NCBI GenBank assembly: GCA_017462915.1
Contig: JAFTQG010000048.1
Span: forward strand, 27,184-91,183
Reading direction: 5' to 3'
DNA: 64,000 nt
Source of the DNA: Prevotella sp.
GTDB taxonomy: Bacteria; Bacteroidota; Bacteroidia; Bacteroidales; Bacteroidaceae
A program made the position numbers and the translations under genes. Numbering within the stretch: the first letter of the stretch is position 1; every line of letters starts with the position of its first letter. The notes below the pieces were generated by a model that had not been told where the DNA came from, did no database searches, and was given only the letters and a program-made list of their open reading frames with translations. This document shows positions 36,849 to 46,517 of this stretch, piece after piece.

Positions 36849-37679
36849 ATGCGACTGAATCTTACACGTCCGCTGATAATCTTCGACCTCGAGACGACAG
36901 GTCTTGATTTGGCAAAGGACAGAATAATACAGATATCATATATAAAAGTAGAGATTGACGGGACAGAAAAGCCCGTCAATCTCTTTGTAAACCCGTTGCA
37001 ACCTATACCGGAACTGGTGCAGCAGTTGACAAGCATCACTGACGATATGGTAAAGGATGCGCCGACATTCAAGCAGCTGGCACCACAGCTGGAGGCAGAG
37101 TTCCACGGGTGTGACCTCGCCGGATTCAACTCCAACAAGTTTGATGTCCCTCTCCTTGCTGAGGAATTTCTGCGTGCCGGCATAGACTTCGACTTCTCCA
37201 AGTCACGTCTCATCGATGCAAGCATCATCTTCCGCAAGATGGAGCGCCGTAACCTTGCCGCTGCATATAAGTTCTATTGCGGAAGGAAGATGGAGGAGGA
37301 TTTCCAGGCTCATCTTGCCGATCAGGACACAGCAGCGACATGGGCTGTCCTGCAGGGACAGATAGAGATGTATGCTCCCGGCAAGCAGGAGGAGGAAGAG
37401 CGACAGCTGGAGAACGACATGGACAAGATTGCCGAGTTCTGCAACGACCTGCAGAACGTCGATTTCGCAGGACGTATCGTATGGGCTGAAGCTCCTGACG
37501 CCAATGGAATCATAAAGAGGACAGAGGTTTGGAACTTCGGAAAATACAAAGGACAGTCTGTCGCCGCCACCATGAAGCGCGACCCAGGATATTTCTCATG
37601 GGTGCTCGGAGGCGACTTCACGCTCAATACCAAGCAGGTTCTTACACGCATCAGGCTAAGGGAATATAAAAACAGATAA
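36849..37679 (+). CDS. DEDDh 3'-5' exonuclease (DnaQ/ExoX-like)
   Basis: The 276-residue protein has the Exo I motif IIFDLETTGLD, Exo II AGFNSNKFDVPLLAEEF and Exo III HLADQDTAATW, giving a complete DEDDh set for 3'-5' nuclease activity. A C-terminal module (about 220-276, VWNFGKYKGQSVAATMKRDP and YFSWVLGGDF) matches the extra domain found in exodeoxyribonuclease X-type proteins. Its position after dnaN suggests a role in repair or proofreading. It ends 1 bp before the next gene. Confidence 0.88.
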   Translation: MRLNLTRPLIIFDLETTGLDLAKDRIIQISYIKVEIDGTEKPVNLFVNPLQPIPELVQQLTSITDDMVKDAPTFKQLAPQLEAEFHGCDLAGFNSNKFDVPLLAEEFLRAGIDFDFSKSRLIDASIIFRKMERRNLAAAYKFYCGRKMEEDFQAHLADQDTAATWAVLQGQIEMYAPGKQEEEERQLENDMDKIAEFCNDLQNVDFAGRIVWAEAPDANGIIKRTEVWNFGKYKGQSVAATMKRDPGYFSWVLGGDFTLNTKQVLTRIRLREYKNR

Positions 37680-37680
37680 T

Positions 37681-38595
37681 ATGAAACAACGACTTGCCAT
37701 TCTTCTCCTTATCGTCCTCCACTCGGCAATCCTTGCCCGAAAGGCTTCTGCACAGGAGCTGCAGGTAAAGGTGAACATCAACCACGCACAGATACAAGGC
37801 ACGGATGCCTCTGTCTTCGATGACCTGAAGCAGACCATGGAGGACTATATGAACGGGAAGCAATGGACAAGTCTGCAGTTTCAGAAGAACGAGCGTATTC
37901 AATGCACGTTCAATATCACCTGCACAAAATACGAAAAAGATACCGGGACGTTCACATGCTCTGCCCTGATACAGGCCAACAGACCTGTCTTTAATTCCTC
38001 ATACAACACGACATTCTACAACAACAGTGACAAGAACTTCATATTCAGATACATGCAGTTCGACCAACTGGATTTCAACGAGGAGAATGTAGACAACCAG
38101 CTGACAGCACTGATGGCGTATTATGCCTTTCTCATCATCGGCATGGACCTTGACACATTCTCCCCGAAAGGAGGTGAGGAAGTCCTGCAGAGGTGCATGT
38201 ATCTTGTAAACAACGCCCAGACTCTCGAATTTCCGGGATGGAAGTCTTTTGAGGACGACAGAAACCGTTTCGCCATAATCAATGACTATCTTGACGGAGG
38301 CATGGAACCTCTGCGGCAATTCCAGTACAGCTATTACAGGAAGGGCTTTGACGAGATGGCCAACAATGCCGAGCGTGGAAGGACAGAAATCACCTCTGCC
38401 ATAAAACTGCTGGACGAGGCGCATCAGAACAAGCCTTTATCCATGCTGCCGCAGATATGGACCGACTTCAAAAAAGACGAGATAACAAGCATATATAAAG
38501 GTAAGGGTACGCAGAAGGAGAAAGAGACTGTCTATGACATTCTGTTCGGAATCAATGCTTCACTGAACAGCACTTGGGAGAAGATAAAACAATAA
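37681..38595 (+). CDS. porD: PorD-like type IX secretion protein (DUF4835)
   Basis: The 304-residue exported protein has signal peptide MKQRLAILLLIVLHSAILARKASA. Conserved DUF4835 sequence starts ELQVKVNINHAQIQGTDASV and continues through FNEENVDNQLTALMAYYAFL. This family has been linked to the type IX secretion system, and annotation pipelines name it PorD; I give the symbol on that basis only. It sits between the exonuclease and recN. In relatives I recall coaBC at this spot, and it is absent here. Confidence 0.78.
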   Translation: MKQRLAILLLIVLHSAILARKASAQELQVKVNINHAQIQGTDASVFDDLKQTMEDYMNGKQWTSLQFQKNERIQCTFNITCTKYEKDTGTFTCSALIQANRPVFNSSYNTTFYNNSDKNFIFRYMQFDQLDFNEENVDNQLTALMAYYAFLIIGMDLDTFSPKGGEEVLQRCMYLVNNAQTLEFPGWKSFEDDRNRFAIINDYLDGGMEPLRQFQYSYYRKGFDEMANNAERGRTEITSAIKLLDEAHQNKPLSMLPQIWTDFKKDEITSIYKGKGTQKEKETVYDILFGINASLNSTWEKIKQ

Positions 38596-38624
38596 TCTCT
38601 CCCTAAAAAGGAACAAGCCTTAAT

Positions 38625-40283
38625 ATGATTACAAACCTATCCATCAATAACTTCACACTCATCGACTCTCTGGATATAGATTTCAGTAGAGGATTCTCTG
38701 TCATCACAGGAGAGACTGGTGCAGGAAAGAGTATCATCCTTGGCGCGCTCTCCATGTTGCTTGGTCATAGAGCCGACTCCAAATATGTAAAGACCGACAG
38801 ACAGCACTGTGTCATAGAGGCTCATTTCGACATTACAGGCTATGGGCTGGAACCTTTCTTCGAGCGGAACGAACTGGACTATGACGCGGCAGACTGCATC
38901 CTGCGCCGCGAACTGACTGCCGCGGGAAAGTCACGCGCCTTCATAAACGACACTCCTGTATCTCTGACCGTACTCAGGGAGTTAGGCGAAGGGCTTGTAG
39001 ACATACACTCCCAACATCAGAATCTACTTCTCCGGGACGCTGATTTCCAGCTTCATGTGGTGGACATCATTGCAGGAAACGACAAGGAGAGGACAGCATA
39101 CGGCAAAGCGTTTGAGACATATAACAAAGAGAAGAAACGTCTTGCTGATATGCAAAAGCAGATGAGTGAAGGACGTGAACAGGAGGATTTCATGCGCTTC
39201 CAGCTACAGGACCTTGACGATGCGAAGCTCTCTGACATCGACGAACAGGAAGAATTGGAATGTCTCTCTGAGAGCATGAACCACTCGGAGGACATCAAGT
39301 CTGCACTGTACACTGCCGACGACGCTCTCAACAGTGATGTCACAGGAGCAATACTGCAACTGAAACAGGCAAGCAATGCCATAAACTCCATATCATCCAT
39401 GCTTCCTTCAGCACAGGAAGTGGCAGAAAGACTCAACTCCGGATACATAGAACTCAAGGATATCTCCAGCGAACTTTCCACACTGCTTGACAAAATCGAT
39501 TTCGACCCTCGGGAGCAGGAGCGCGTCAACGACCGCCTTGACCTTATTTATACTCTTGAGAAGAAACATCACTGCTCTGACATTAAGTCATTGATTGCCA
39601 TCCGCGACAACCTGCATGAGCGTCTGTCGCTCATGAACAACAGCGATGAAGCTATCTTGGAACAAGAGAAGAAAGTCCAGGAGGCAAAGGAAAAGGCGGA
39701 GAAATATGCAGAGACACTGACCCGTACAAGACAGAAAGCGGCAAAGACCGTCGAGGCTGAGATGCATACACGCCTTGTGCCACTGGGCATTCCAAAGGTT
39801 CAGTTCGTTGTGGACATAAAGGAAACCGAACTTACTCCCTCCGGCCGTAACAGCGTGACATTCCTTTTCAGTGCAAACACAAGCACAGCCGTACAACCGA
39901 TAAGTCAGGTTGCGTCCGGCGGTGAGATAGCTCGTGTCATGCTGTCCCTTAAAGCCATGATTTCCAATGCTGTCTCCCTCCCGACCATTATCTTTGATGA
40001 GATAGATACAGGTGTGTCGGGAAAGATAGCGGAAGCCATGGCAAACATAATGAAGGAGATGGGCAACTGCGGCAGGCAGGTGATATCCATCACTCACCTT
40101 CCACAGATAGCCGCTCTCGGCGGTGAACATTACCGTGTGCAGAAGACAGAGACTCCTGATGGCACACGCACCATGATGACACATCTCACACAGGAGGAGC
40201 GCATCCAGGAGATAGCACAGATGCTGTCCGGCTCTTCCATCTCCGATGCCGCAATACAGCAGGCACGCGAACTTTTAAGATAA
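38625..40283 (+). CDS. recN: DNA repair protein RecN
   Basis: RecN is an SMC-like ATPase that acts in double-strand-break repair. The 552-residue protein has the Walker A GETGAGKSIILGALSMLLG near residue 30, a long coiled coil (about 150-380), the ABC signature VASGGEIARVMLSLKAM, and the Walker B TIIFDEIDTGVSGKIAEAM followed by SITHLPQIAALG. The length matches the family. It is 29 bp downstream of the porD-like gene. Confidence 0.96.
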   Translation: MITNLSINNFTLIDSLDIDFSRGFSVITGETGAGKSIILGALSMLLGHRADSKYVKTDRQHCVIEAHFDITGYGLEPFFERNELDYDAADCILRRELTAAGKSRAFINDTPVSLTVLRELGEGLVDIHSQHQNLLLRDADFQLHVVDIIAGNDKERTAYGKAFETYNKEKKRLADMQKQMSEGREQEDFMRFQLQDLDDAKLSDIDEQEELECLSESMNHSEDIKSALYTADDALNSDVTGAILQLKQASNAINSISSMLPSAQEVAERLNSGYIELKDISSELSTLLDKIDFDPREQERVNDRLDLIYTLEKKHHCSDIKSLIAIRDNLHERLSLMNNSDEAILEQEKKVQEAKEKAEKYAETLTRTRQKAAKTVEAEMHTRLVPLGIPKVQFVVDIKETELTPSGRNSVTFLFSANTSTAVQPISQVASGGEIARVMLSLKAMISNAVSLPTIIFDEIDTGVSGKIAEAMANIMKEMGNCGRQVISITHLPQIAALGGEHYRVQKTETPDGTRTMMTHLTQEERIQEIAQMLSGSSISDAAIQQARELLR

Positions 40284-40321
40284 TCATATCACAAAAACTA
40301 TAATAAGCAAGTAATATAACC

Positions 40322-42022
40322 ATGAGAACCATATCATACATCATGCTCTCACTTGTCGCTATTCTGCTGCCAAATATCTCCATGGCGCAGAGTTCGCAAG
40401 TGAAGAAGGCGGCGCAAGCGGTCTTCTCCATCAATACATTCAAGGCCGACGGCACACCGCTGGCAACATCTCACGGCGTCTTTATCGACGGACAGGGTAA
40501 CGCCATAACACAGTGGACCCCACTGGTGGGTGCAAGCAAGGCGGTAATAGTCGATGCCAGCGGAAAGAAATATGAAATAGACGGCCTCATCGGTGCCAAC
40601 GATTTGTATGATGTCTGCAAGCTACGCGTCAAGGGTACTACACCGAAAGCCACAATCGCTACTGTCACATCACCTGAGAAATCAAACCTCTGGCTTGCCT
40701 GCTATGGCATAAAGAACCAGAGATTGCTGCACTCTTCCGTCGCAAAGATAGAGACATTCTCCAAACCAGCAGAGGGAAACCGCGCGGCAAAGGACTATCC
40801 GTTCTATATCCTCAGCCTTCATGCGCCTGACGATATAGACTTCTGTCCTGTAATCAACGACAACGGAGAAGTCGTTGCTCTTATACAAAAAGGCGTCAAA
40901 GGCGGAACAGTCAACGCCATCGGAGCCCTGTATCCTGCCGAGTTTGAATACCAGTCTCTCGGGACACAGTCTATGCTGCTGGCACAGTCCAACATCCCTA
41001 CCGTATTGCCTGACACCTACAAGGACGCACAGCTGGCACTGTTCCTTGCCGCACAGCACAGGAAAGGCGAAGCATACAGAGCTACCGTAGAACAGTTCAT
41101 ATCTGCATATCCTGACAAACACGACGGTTACGAGACTCGGGCACGCCTGCATCTGGCAGACAAGGCTTTCGCACTTGCCGACGCGGATATGCAGAAGACC
41201 ATCTCCACCGCAGAGAATAAGGCCGAGGCACACTATGCATACAGCAACATCATCCTCGACAAAGAGCTGAATTTCGCCGATATCCCCTACTCCGACTGGT
41301 CTCTTGACAAAGCACTACAGGAAGCCAAGACCGCTTACGAGATAGACAATGCCCCCATTTACATGCAGCAACAGGCACATGTGCTCTTCGCACAGAAAAA
41401 GTATGACGATGCCTACAACATCTATATGCAACTGCAGGGAACTGTCATCGGAGGACCAGAGAATATGCTCAAGGCTGTACTATGCAAACAGGCATCAGGC
41501 GCTTCTGCCGAAGAAATCATGACTGCCATGGACAGCGTGATAGCTTCTTGCCCACATCCTCTCACCTACCAGTCCGCGAAATATGTGTATATGCGTGGCT
41601 CAATGTACCAGGAGCAGGGACAATACCGCAAGGCGATGCTCGACTATACACTTTACGAGAAACTCATGGTAGGCACACAACTGCCGTCACAGTTCTACTA
41701 CAACCGATTCATCTGCGAGCGTGAGGCACGCGCATACCAGCAGGCTCTTGACGATATATCAAAGGCCATCGACATGCAGCCGAACACTCCACTATACTAC
41801 TGCGAGCGGGCTTCCCTGAAACTGAGACTGCGTATGTATGACGATGCCATCGCAGATGCCAACCGCGCAATAATAATCAACGATAAGACTGCCGAGGCTT
41901 ACGCCGTCCTCGGTGCCGCCCAGTGCAACCAAGGAAAGAAACACGAAGGTCTGCTTAACCTCGAACAGGCACGTTCTCTCGGTTACCCACACGCCGACGA
42001 ACTGATAAAGAAATACAAATAA
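40322..42022 (+). CDS. Exported trypsin-fold (probably inactive) and TPR protein
   Basis: The 566-residue protein has a signal peptide (MRTISYIMLSLVAILLPNISMA), an N-terminal trypsin-like beta-barrel domain (about 25-200, SHGVFIDGQGNAITQWTPL) and C-terminal tetratricopeptide repeats (about 240-560, such as ALDDISKAIDMQPNTPLYYC and AIADANRAIIINDKTAEAYA). Where active relatives have the catalytic histidine (NAHV or similar), this one reads TQWTPL, and no GxSGxP serine motif is seen, so it is likely a scaffold rather than a protease. It lies 38 bp after recN and is closed by a terminator. Confidence 0.8.
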   Translation: MRTISYIMLSLVAILLPNISMAQSSQVKKAAQAVFSINTFKADGTPLATSHGVFIDGQGNAITQWTPLVGASKAVIVDASGKKYEIDGLIGANDLYDVCKLRVKGTTPKATIATVTSPEKSNLWLACYGIKNQRLLHSSVAKIETFSKPAEGNRAAKDYPFYILSLHAPDDIDFCPVINDNGEVVALIQKGVKGGTVNAIGALYPAEFEYQSLGTQSMLLAQSNIPTVLPDTYKDAQLALFLAAQHRKGEAYRATVEQFISAYPDKHDGYETRARLHLADKAFALADADMQKTISTAENKAEAHYAYSNIILDKELNFADIPYSDWSLDKALQEAKTAYEIDNAPIYMQQQAHVLFAQKKYDDAYNIYMQLQGTVIGGPENMLKAVLCKQASGASAEEIMTAMDSVIASCPHPLTYQSAKYVYMRGSMYQEQGQYRKAMLDYTLYEKLMVGTQLPSQFYYNRFICEREARAYQQALDDISKAIDMQPNTPLYYCERASLKLRLRMYDDAIADANRAIIINDKTAEAYAVLGAAQCNQGKKHEGLLNLEQARSLGYPHADELIKKYK

Positions 42023-42073
42023 AAGAGGAATACACACGAGACATCTCTTTGATAATCCTCGAAATACTGTATA

Positions 42074-42121
42074 AAAAGAGCGTTTGTAACATGCAATTAC
42101 ATTGTTACAAACGCTCTTTTT
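42074..42121 (+). terminator. Terminator after the recN/TPR genes
   Basis: AAAAGAGCGTTTGTAACA (42074-42091) and its exact complement (42103-42120) form an 18-bp stem with an 11-base loop, ending in T residues. The symmetric A/T ends make it usable in both directions. Confidence 0.9.
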
Positions 42122-42259
42122 CATTGTGCACTCAACCATGTTACTTGTTAGTATTTTAGCATGATGTAATAGCCACTAACAAAAATAATATTAGGTCTGA
42201 TATTATAAAAATAACGTGAGTTCGATGTACGTTTCATCGTATTTTTCCCGATTCTTTTA

Positions 42260-42454
42260 CTATCCGAACAATACACCAAAAAGCCATAAAACCACCAAAA
42301 TACCCAAGGCTGCCATTGCCAGACGTACTAAACAACCAGCAGCCATACAACCTCCAGTAAAAGCTCCAGCTGCAGCATCTTCACCCTTACCATCCTGTGC
42401 AAAACCGATTATAGCTCCAATCACAACGGCTATAACAATAATCCAAAACCACAT
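42260..42454 (-). CDS. Small glycine-rich membrane protein
   Basis: The 64-residue protein has two hydrophobic helices: MWFWIIVIAVVIGAIIGF, then GGCMAAGCLVRLAMAALGIL continuing into VVLWLFGVLFG, joined by a short acidic loop (AQDGKGEDAAAG). The G and A spacing suggests tight helix packing. I do not recognise a family. The chosen start, the internal ATG at 42454, removes ten polar residues that would precede the first helix. It lies between the core genome and the integrase genes. Confidence 0.5.
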   Translation of the reverse strand: MWFWIIVIAVVIGAIIGFAQDGKGEDAAAGAFTGGCMAAGCLVRLAMAALGILVVLWLFGVLFG

Positions 42455-42684
42455 AATAATATAACTCTGCCCCTCATCCCCCATTAGAACTTTGAAATTA
42501 TTAAATGCGAAAAGCGTGGAAACTGTATATACTAAAACACACTTAATCTAACTTGATAAAATTCAATGAAAGCATCTGTAAATAACTGATAATAAGGGGT
42601 AGTTTGACAAAATTCAAAAGATAAATAAACTTAAACGGATTGAAGTTTTTTAGGGATATATGGGAACATTTACGGGAAAAGAAT

Positions 42685-42692
42685 TACCTTTG
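42685..42692 (+). promoter_or_regulatory. Promoter box of the integrase genes
   Basis: TACCTTTG fits the TAnnTTTG box and is followed by CAG; a TTTAC rather than TTTG lies at the -33 distance. The start codon of the first recombinase is 26 bases downstream. The left attachment site should lie between 42485 and 42717, but I could not identify it. Confidence 0.5.
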
Positions 42693-42717
42693 CAGTAGAA
42701 ACAAAAACTAAGAGAAT

Positions 42718-44037
42718 ATGAAAATAAGTATCACTACAAAGGAACGTAAGTCCAATAGCGAGGATGCTCCCCGTAAAGGCTATCTGTGTTTTCGACTCCG
42801 GGACAAGGGAGTTGACCTGAAAGTCCGCTCTGACATTGAGGTGATACTTGATTACTGGGACAATGACTGTCTCTCTTACAAAAGGACGAGGCAAGTATCA
42901 GCCGAAGATCAGAAGCGGACAAAGGACTTGGTGCGCTCAATCATTGACACGCTCTCAGACGAATACAATGCAGCCACGGCAGATGTCACATGGATGAAGA
43001 GAGTGATTGACAAGTGCGTTAATCCTCCAACAGAGTCAGAGGTAGGGCTTACGACTGTCATATCAAGAATGGAGCAGTACATTACCGAGCATCCCATGAG
43101 TCCGAGGTCTGCGCTCACATACAAGCCAACCATCAAGAAAATCCAACGCTATGAAGCCTACAAGAGGGAGATAGAAGGCAAGGAAGGCTTCACACTCTAC
43201 CAAGAGACTATCCGACCTGAGGATTATCTTGACTTCCGTGAATATGTCACAAAAGAGCATATCTATTATAAAGACTACCCTGAGTTTTACGAGCAGTTTA
43301 ATATCGGCATACACCCGCCAAGACAGCTTTCAAGCACGCAGGTAATCGGCATCATGCACCACCTCCGCATTGTAGGTCATTGGTGCATAAGGATGGGCTT
43401 CACCACGAACCGCTCATGCGATGCCTTCACTATTCCTTCCCCAGTGCAGGGCACTCCGTTCTATCTGACCATAGAGGAGCGTGACAAGGTGTTCCATGCC
43501 GACCTAAGCCACAAGCCTGAACTGGGAGTCTACCGTGACCTGTTCATGTTCCAGTCTATGGTCGGCTGCAGAGTCGGTGACCTGTTCTCTTTCACACGTG
43601 ACAATATTGACGGTGACATATTGCAGTACCTGCCACATAAGATCATGCGCAAGCGTCCGCAGACGGTGAGCGTACCTCTGACATCGAAGGCAATGGAAAT
43701 TCTGAAACGCTATGAAGGCAGACAGGACACGCTTCTGCCGACAAAGCAAATCTGCCAGTATAACAAAGGCATCCGTGCCGTTCTTCGGGAATGCGGCATA
43801 AACAGAATGGTGACCATTCTTGACACCGTCACGGGACAGGAGGTGAAGAAGCCTATATGCGATGCCGCATCAAGCCACATGGCAAGGCGCAACTTCATCG
43901 GCAACATTTACAAGAAAGTGAAAGACCCTGAGCTTGTCAGCTCCATGACAGGACACGTCAACGGCAGCAGGGCTTTCGCAAGATACAGGGAGATTGACGA
44001 GGAGACAAAGATAAATCTCGTCAACCTCATCGGCTAA
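42718..44037 (+). CDS. Tyrosine recombinase/integrase 1
   Basis: This 439-residue site-specific recombinase of the phage-integrase family should cut and join DNA at the element's attachment site. The N-terminal arm-binding part (about 1-110) and SAM-like core-binding domain (about 115-240) precede the catalytic domain. Active residues are seen in MVGCRVGDL (first Arg), SHMARRNFIG (His-x-x-Arg), TGHVNGSRAFARYREID (second His and the tyrosine). It is followed 32 bp later by a paralogue with the same layout, so the two proteins may act together. Confidence 0.92.
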   Translation: MKISITTKERKSNSEDAPRKGYLCFRLRDKGVDLKVRSDIEVILDYWDNDCLSYKRTRQVSAEDQKRTKDLVRSIIDTLSDEYNAATADVTWMKRVIDKCVNPPTESEVGLTTVISRMEQYITEHPMSPRSALTYKPTIKKIQRYEAYKREIEGKEGFTLYQETIRPEDYLDFREYVTKEHIYYKDYPEFYEQFNIGIHPPRQLSSTQVIGIMHHLRIVGHWCIRMGFTTNRSCDAFTIPSPVQGTPFYLTIEERDKVFHADLSHKPELGVYRDLFMFQSMVGCRVGDLFSFTRDNIDGDILQYLPHKIMRKRPQTVSVPLTSKAMEILKRYEGRQDTLLPTKQICQYNKGIRAVLRECGINRMVTILDTVTGQEVKKPICDAASSHMARRNFIGNIYKKVKDPELVSSMTGHVNGSRAFARYREIDEETKINLVNLIG

Positions 44038-44069
44038 AAGTAATATTCACCCCATAAAACAAGCGCATT

Positions 44070-45398
44070 ATGAAAGTAACGGCATTTATCCGGGAGACCT
44101 CGGCAAAGAACAACATAACAGACCAGGCGCACGTCTATTTCCGTGTGCGTGACGGAAAGACCGACATCAAGGCTGTGAGCGAGCTGTCAATCAATCCCAA
44201 CCACTGGAGTGCGGAACGGCAGGGCTACAAGTCACGTGTGGCTCTTGTCACAGAAGCCAAGCGCACGGCATTTGACAAAGCTGTGCAGGACCTGACGGCA
44301 CTCATATCCTCGCAATATTATCACGGAGCGGACAGCCGTTGGCTTAAAGGCGTTATCGAGGAGTTCCATCACCCCAACATCAACATGCGCCAAGGCAGGA
44401 AGGGTGACAAGTACAGCCTGGCATACCAGTGCCAGCAGTACGCTGAGAACCATCCCATGGAAAAGGAGACCGCAAGGCATCACATGCACCAGGTGCGCAA
44501 GATACTGCACTTTGAGCGTTTTCAAAGGGAGATTATGCGCAGACGTGGATATACCATGCGCATAGATACCATGACAGCAGATGACCTGCGTGAGTTCCAG
44601 AAGTATCTGGTCAACGAGACAGAGTATTATGAGCGTTATCCGCAAATCTACGATGACATAGAGGCACGTTACAAGCTCCGACAGCTCACAGAGAACTCCA
44701 TCAATACAATATTCAGAAAAATGCGCACTGTAGTCAACTGGTGTCTGAAGCACAACATCACCGATAATGACCCTTTCGCCACCTTTGAGATGCCGAAGGT
44801 TTTGGACAGCCCTCCTTTCTATCTGACACTTGAGGAGCGTGACAAGGTCTATTATGCAGACCTCAGCGGCGAGACACCCTCCACGCAGGTCTACCGTGAC
44901 ATCTTCATGTTCCATTGTCTCATAGGCTGCCGTGTTGGAGACCTTGAGAAGATGACACGAGCCAATATCGTTGACGGAGCCGTGGAATATATAGCGGAGA
45001 AGACCAAGAACCACAAGCCACGCACCATCAGGGTGCCACTTAACGACAAGGCGAAGGCTATCCTTGACAAGTATTCAGACCTTGAGACAAGGATATTGCC
45101 CAAGATAAACCAGAATGTCTACAACCGACAGATAAGGAAAATCCTGAAGCTGCTCGGCATCAACCGCATGGTGACGGTCATCGACAACATGACACGTGAG
45201 CCTGTGCAGAAGCCCATCTGCGACATCGCCACGAGCCATACCGCCCGAAAGACATTCATCGGCAACCTGTACAAGAAGGTGAAAGACCCGAACCTTGTGG
45301 CATCGCTCTCAGGACATACCGACGGCAGCCGTGCCTTTGCACGGTACAGGGAGATTGACAACGAGATGAAACGTGAGCTTGTAAAGCTCATTGATTAA
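44070..45398 (+). CDS. Tyrosine recombinase/integrase 2
   Basis: The 442-residue paralogue of the preceding gene has complete catalytic residues: LIGCRVGDLEKMTR, SHTARKTFIGNLYKKVKDPN and SGHTDGSRAFARYREID. N-terminal sequences differ considerably between the two (MKVTAFIRETSAKNN here), while the catalytic ends are close, which suggests an old duplication with separate DNA specificities. Its stop lies 16 bp before the next gene, and the three genes probably form one transcript. Confidence 0.92.
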   Translation: MKVTAFIRETSAKNNITDQAHVYFRVRDGKTDIKAVSELSINPNHWSAERQGYKSRVALVTEAKRTAFDKAVQDLTALISSQYYHGADSRWLKGVIEEFHHPNINMRQGRKGDKYSLAYQCQQYAENHPMEKETARHHMHQVRKILHFERFQREIMRRRGYTMRIDTMTADDLREFQKYLVNETEYYERYPQIYDDIEARYKLRQLTENSINTIFRKMRTVVNWCLKHNITDNDPFATFEMPKVLDSPPFYLTLEERDKVYYADLSGETPSTQVYRDIFMFHCLIGCRVGDLEKMTRANIVDGAVEYIAEKTKNHKPRTIRVPLNDKAKAILDKYSDLETRILPKINQNVYNRQIRKILKLLGINRMVTVIDNMTREPVQKPICDIATSHTARKTFIGNLYKKVKDPNLVASLSGHTDGSRAFARYREIDNEMKRELVKLID

Positions 45399-45414
45399 CG
45401 AAAGACATTAGAAC

Positions 45415-46224
45415 ATGAATATAAAAGAACTTGACGAGGATCTTGAACAGCAGTTCGGACAACCACGCAACGTGACGGAAGAGAACATAAAGTTCCTGCT
45501 GTCGCTCATAAAGGAGGAATTTGACGGCAAGAAAGTAAACGAGGACGTGGAGAAGCCGAGCCTTGATGCTTTTGGCATGACGGCACTTGCCGTCATGTCA
45601 TATCAGACAACACCTTGGGAGGAGCTGGCAAAGAAGCCGGCTATACGCAGGACCATGAAATATATAGCCATAAGGGGCAGAAATCACTATGACGAGATAG
45701 AGGAATTGACAAAGGAGCTGATGCGCAAGCATTGGGGCGGAATCTCCCAAAAGATGATACTGGGCTTCCTGAAGATTATCCGTGGATTATCGGAGGAGGA
45801 GCACCCTTCCAAGCTGATTGAGTACACACCTTTTTCCGCACACTATTACGCCATCAGTCACGGACTCCACCAGATTATCCAAGGCGAGCATCCCGATGAC
45901 GCTGCGATAATTCTCCATTGTGCGATAGAAGACGGCATATTGTTACCGACTGTTCCACGTAGTCTGTTGGCTAATGAGTTTAACTTGAAAAAGAGCAGCT
46001 TCGACAAATATTTCAGCAAATATCACGTCAATCTTGAATATGAGCCTGATGCCGTCAAGAAGCAGTCTGAGGAGAAAATCAAGTATCACATGAAGGCTTT
46101 GCGGAATATTATTGGCTATACCGTTGACACTGACGGTAATGTGAAGTTCAACAACCGTAAGTTAGGACGCAAGAACTTCCTGTCTATTATCATAGCATAC
46201 TGTCGCAGCATATTCCGTCTCTGA
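45415..46224 (+). CDS. Unrecognised protein of the integrative element
   Basis: I do not recognise this 269-residue soluble protein. It is charged and helical, with an acidic N terminus (MNIKELDEDLEQQFGQP), a central segment WGGISQKMILGFLKIIRGLS and a C-terminal basic part (NNRKLGRKNFLSIIIAYCRS). No signal peptide or membrane helix is seen. Codon use matches the two integrase genes, with which it is co-transcribed, and the unit ends in a terminator. It may assist recombination or element maintenance, on position alone. Confidence 0.6.
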   Translation: MNIKELDEDLEQQFGQPRNVTEENIKFLLSLIKEEFDGKKVNEDVEKPSLDAFGMTALAVMSYQTTPWEELAKKPAIRRTMKYIAIRGRNHYDEIEELTKELMRKHWGGISQKMILGFLKIIRGLSEEEHPSKLIEYTPFSAHYYAISHGLHQIIQGEHPDDAAIILHCAIEDGILLPTVPRSLLANEFNLKKSSFDKYFSKYHVNLEYEPDAVKKQSEEKIKYHMKALRNIIGYTVDTDGNVKFNNRKLGRKNFLSIIIAYCRSIFRL

Positions 46225-46251
46225 TAGTTAGAGACTTCACAATATTCTCAT

Positions 46252-46294
46252 AATCCTTAGTTGACTGAAATCTACACTCAACTAAGGATTTTTT
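46252..46294 (+). terminator. Terminator after the integrase operon
   Basis: AATCCTTAGTTGA (46252-46264) and TCAACTAAGGATT (46278-46290) form a perfect 13-bp stem with a 13-base loop, followed by T residues. Confidence 0.9.
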
Positions 46295-46388
46295 GATAAA
46301 TCACGTTAATATCTTTAACAAAGAGTAGTCAATAGTAGTCGCATTCTACCGCCTATTCAAATCTTATTCAAAGCCGTCAAAAGCCATA

Positions 46389-46396
46389 TACCTTTG
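46389..46396 (+). promoter_or_regulatory. Promoter box of the HTH-DnaC module
   Basis: TACCTTTG followed by CA fits the -7 consensus, and the same octamer lies before the first integrase gene. A leader of about 110 bases, including a T9 run near 46436-46444, precedes the first start codon. Confidence 0.45.
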
Positions 46397-46517
46397 CACT
46401 GTCATTCCGAATAACCAGCGGATTGGCGGTGCTTCTTTTTTTTATCACGCTGCAAAAAGAGCATCCTGGTTTACGAGTGGGACAGCGTATGTATAACGCC
46501 TATAAAAAAGAACAAAT

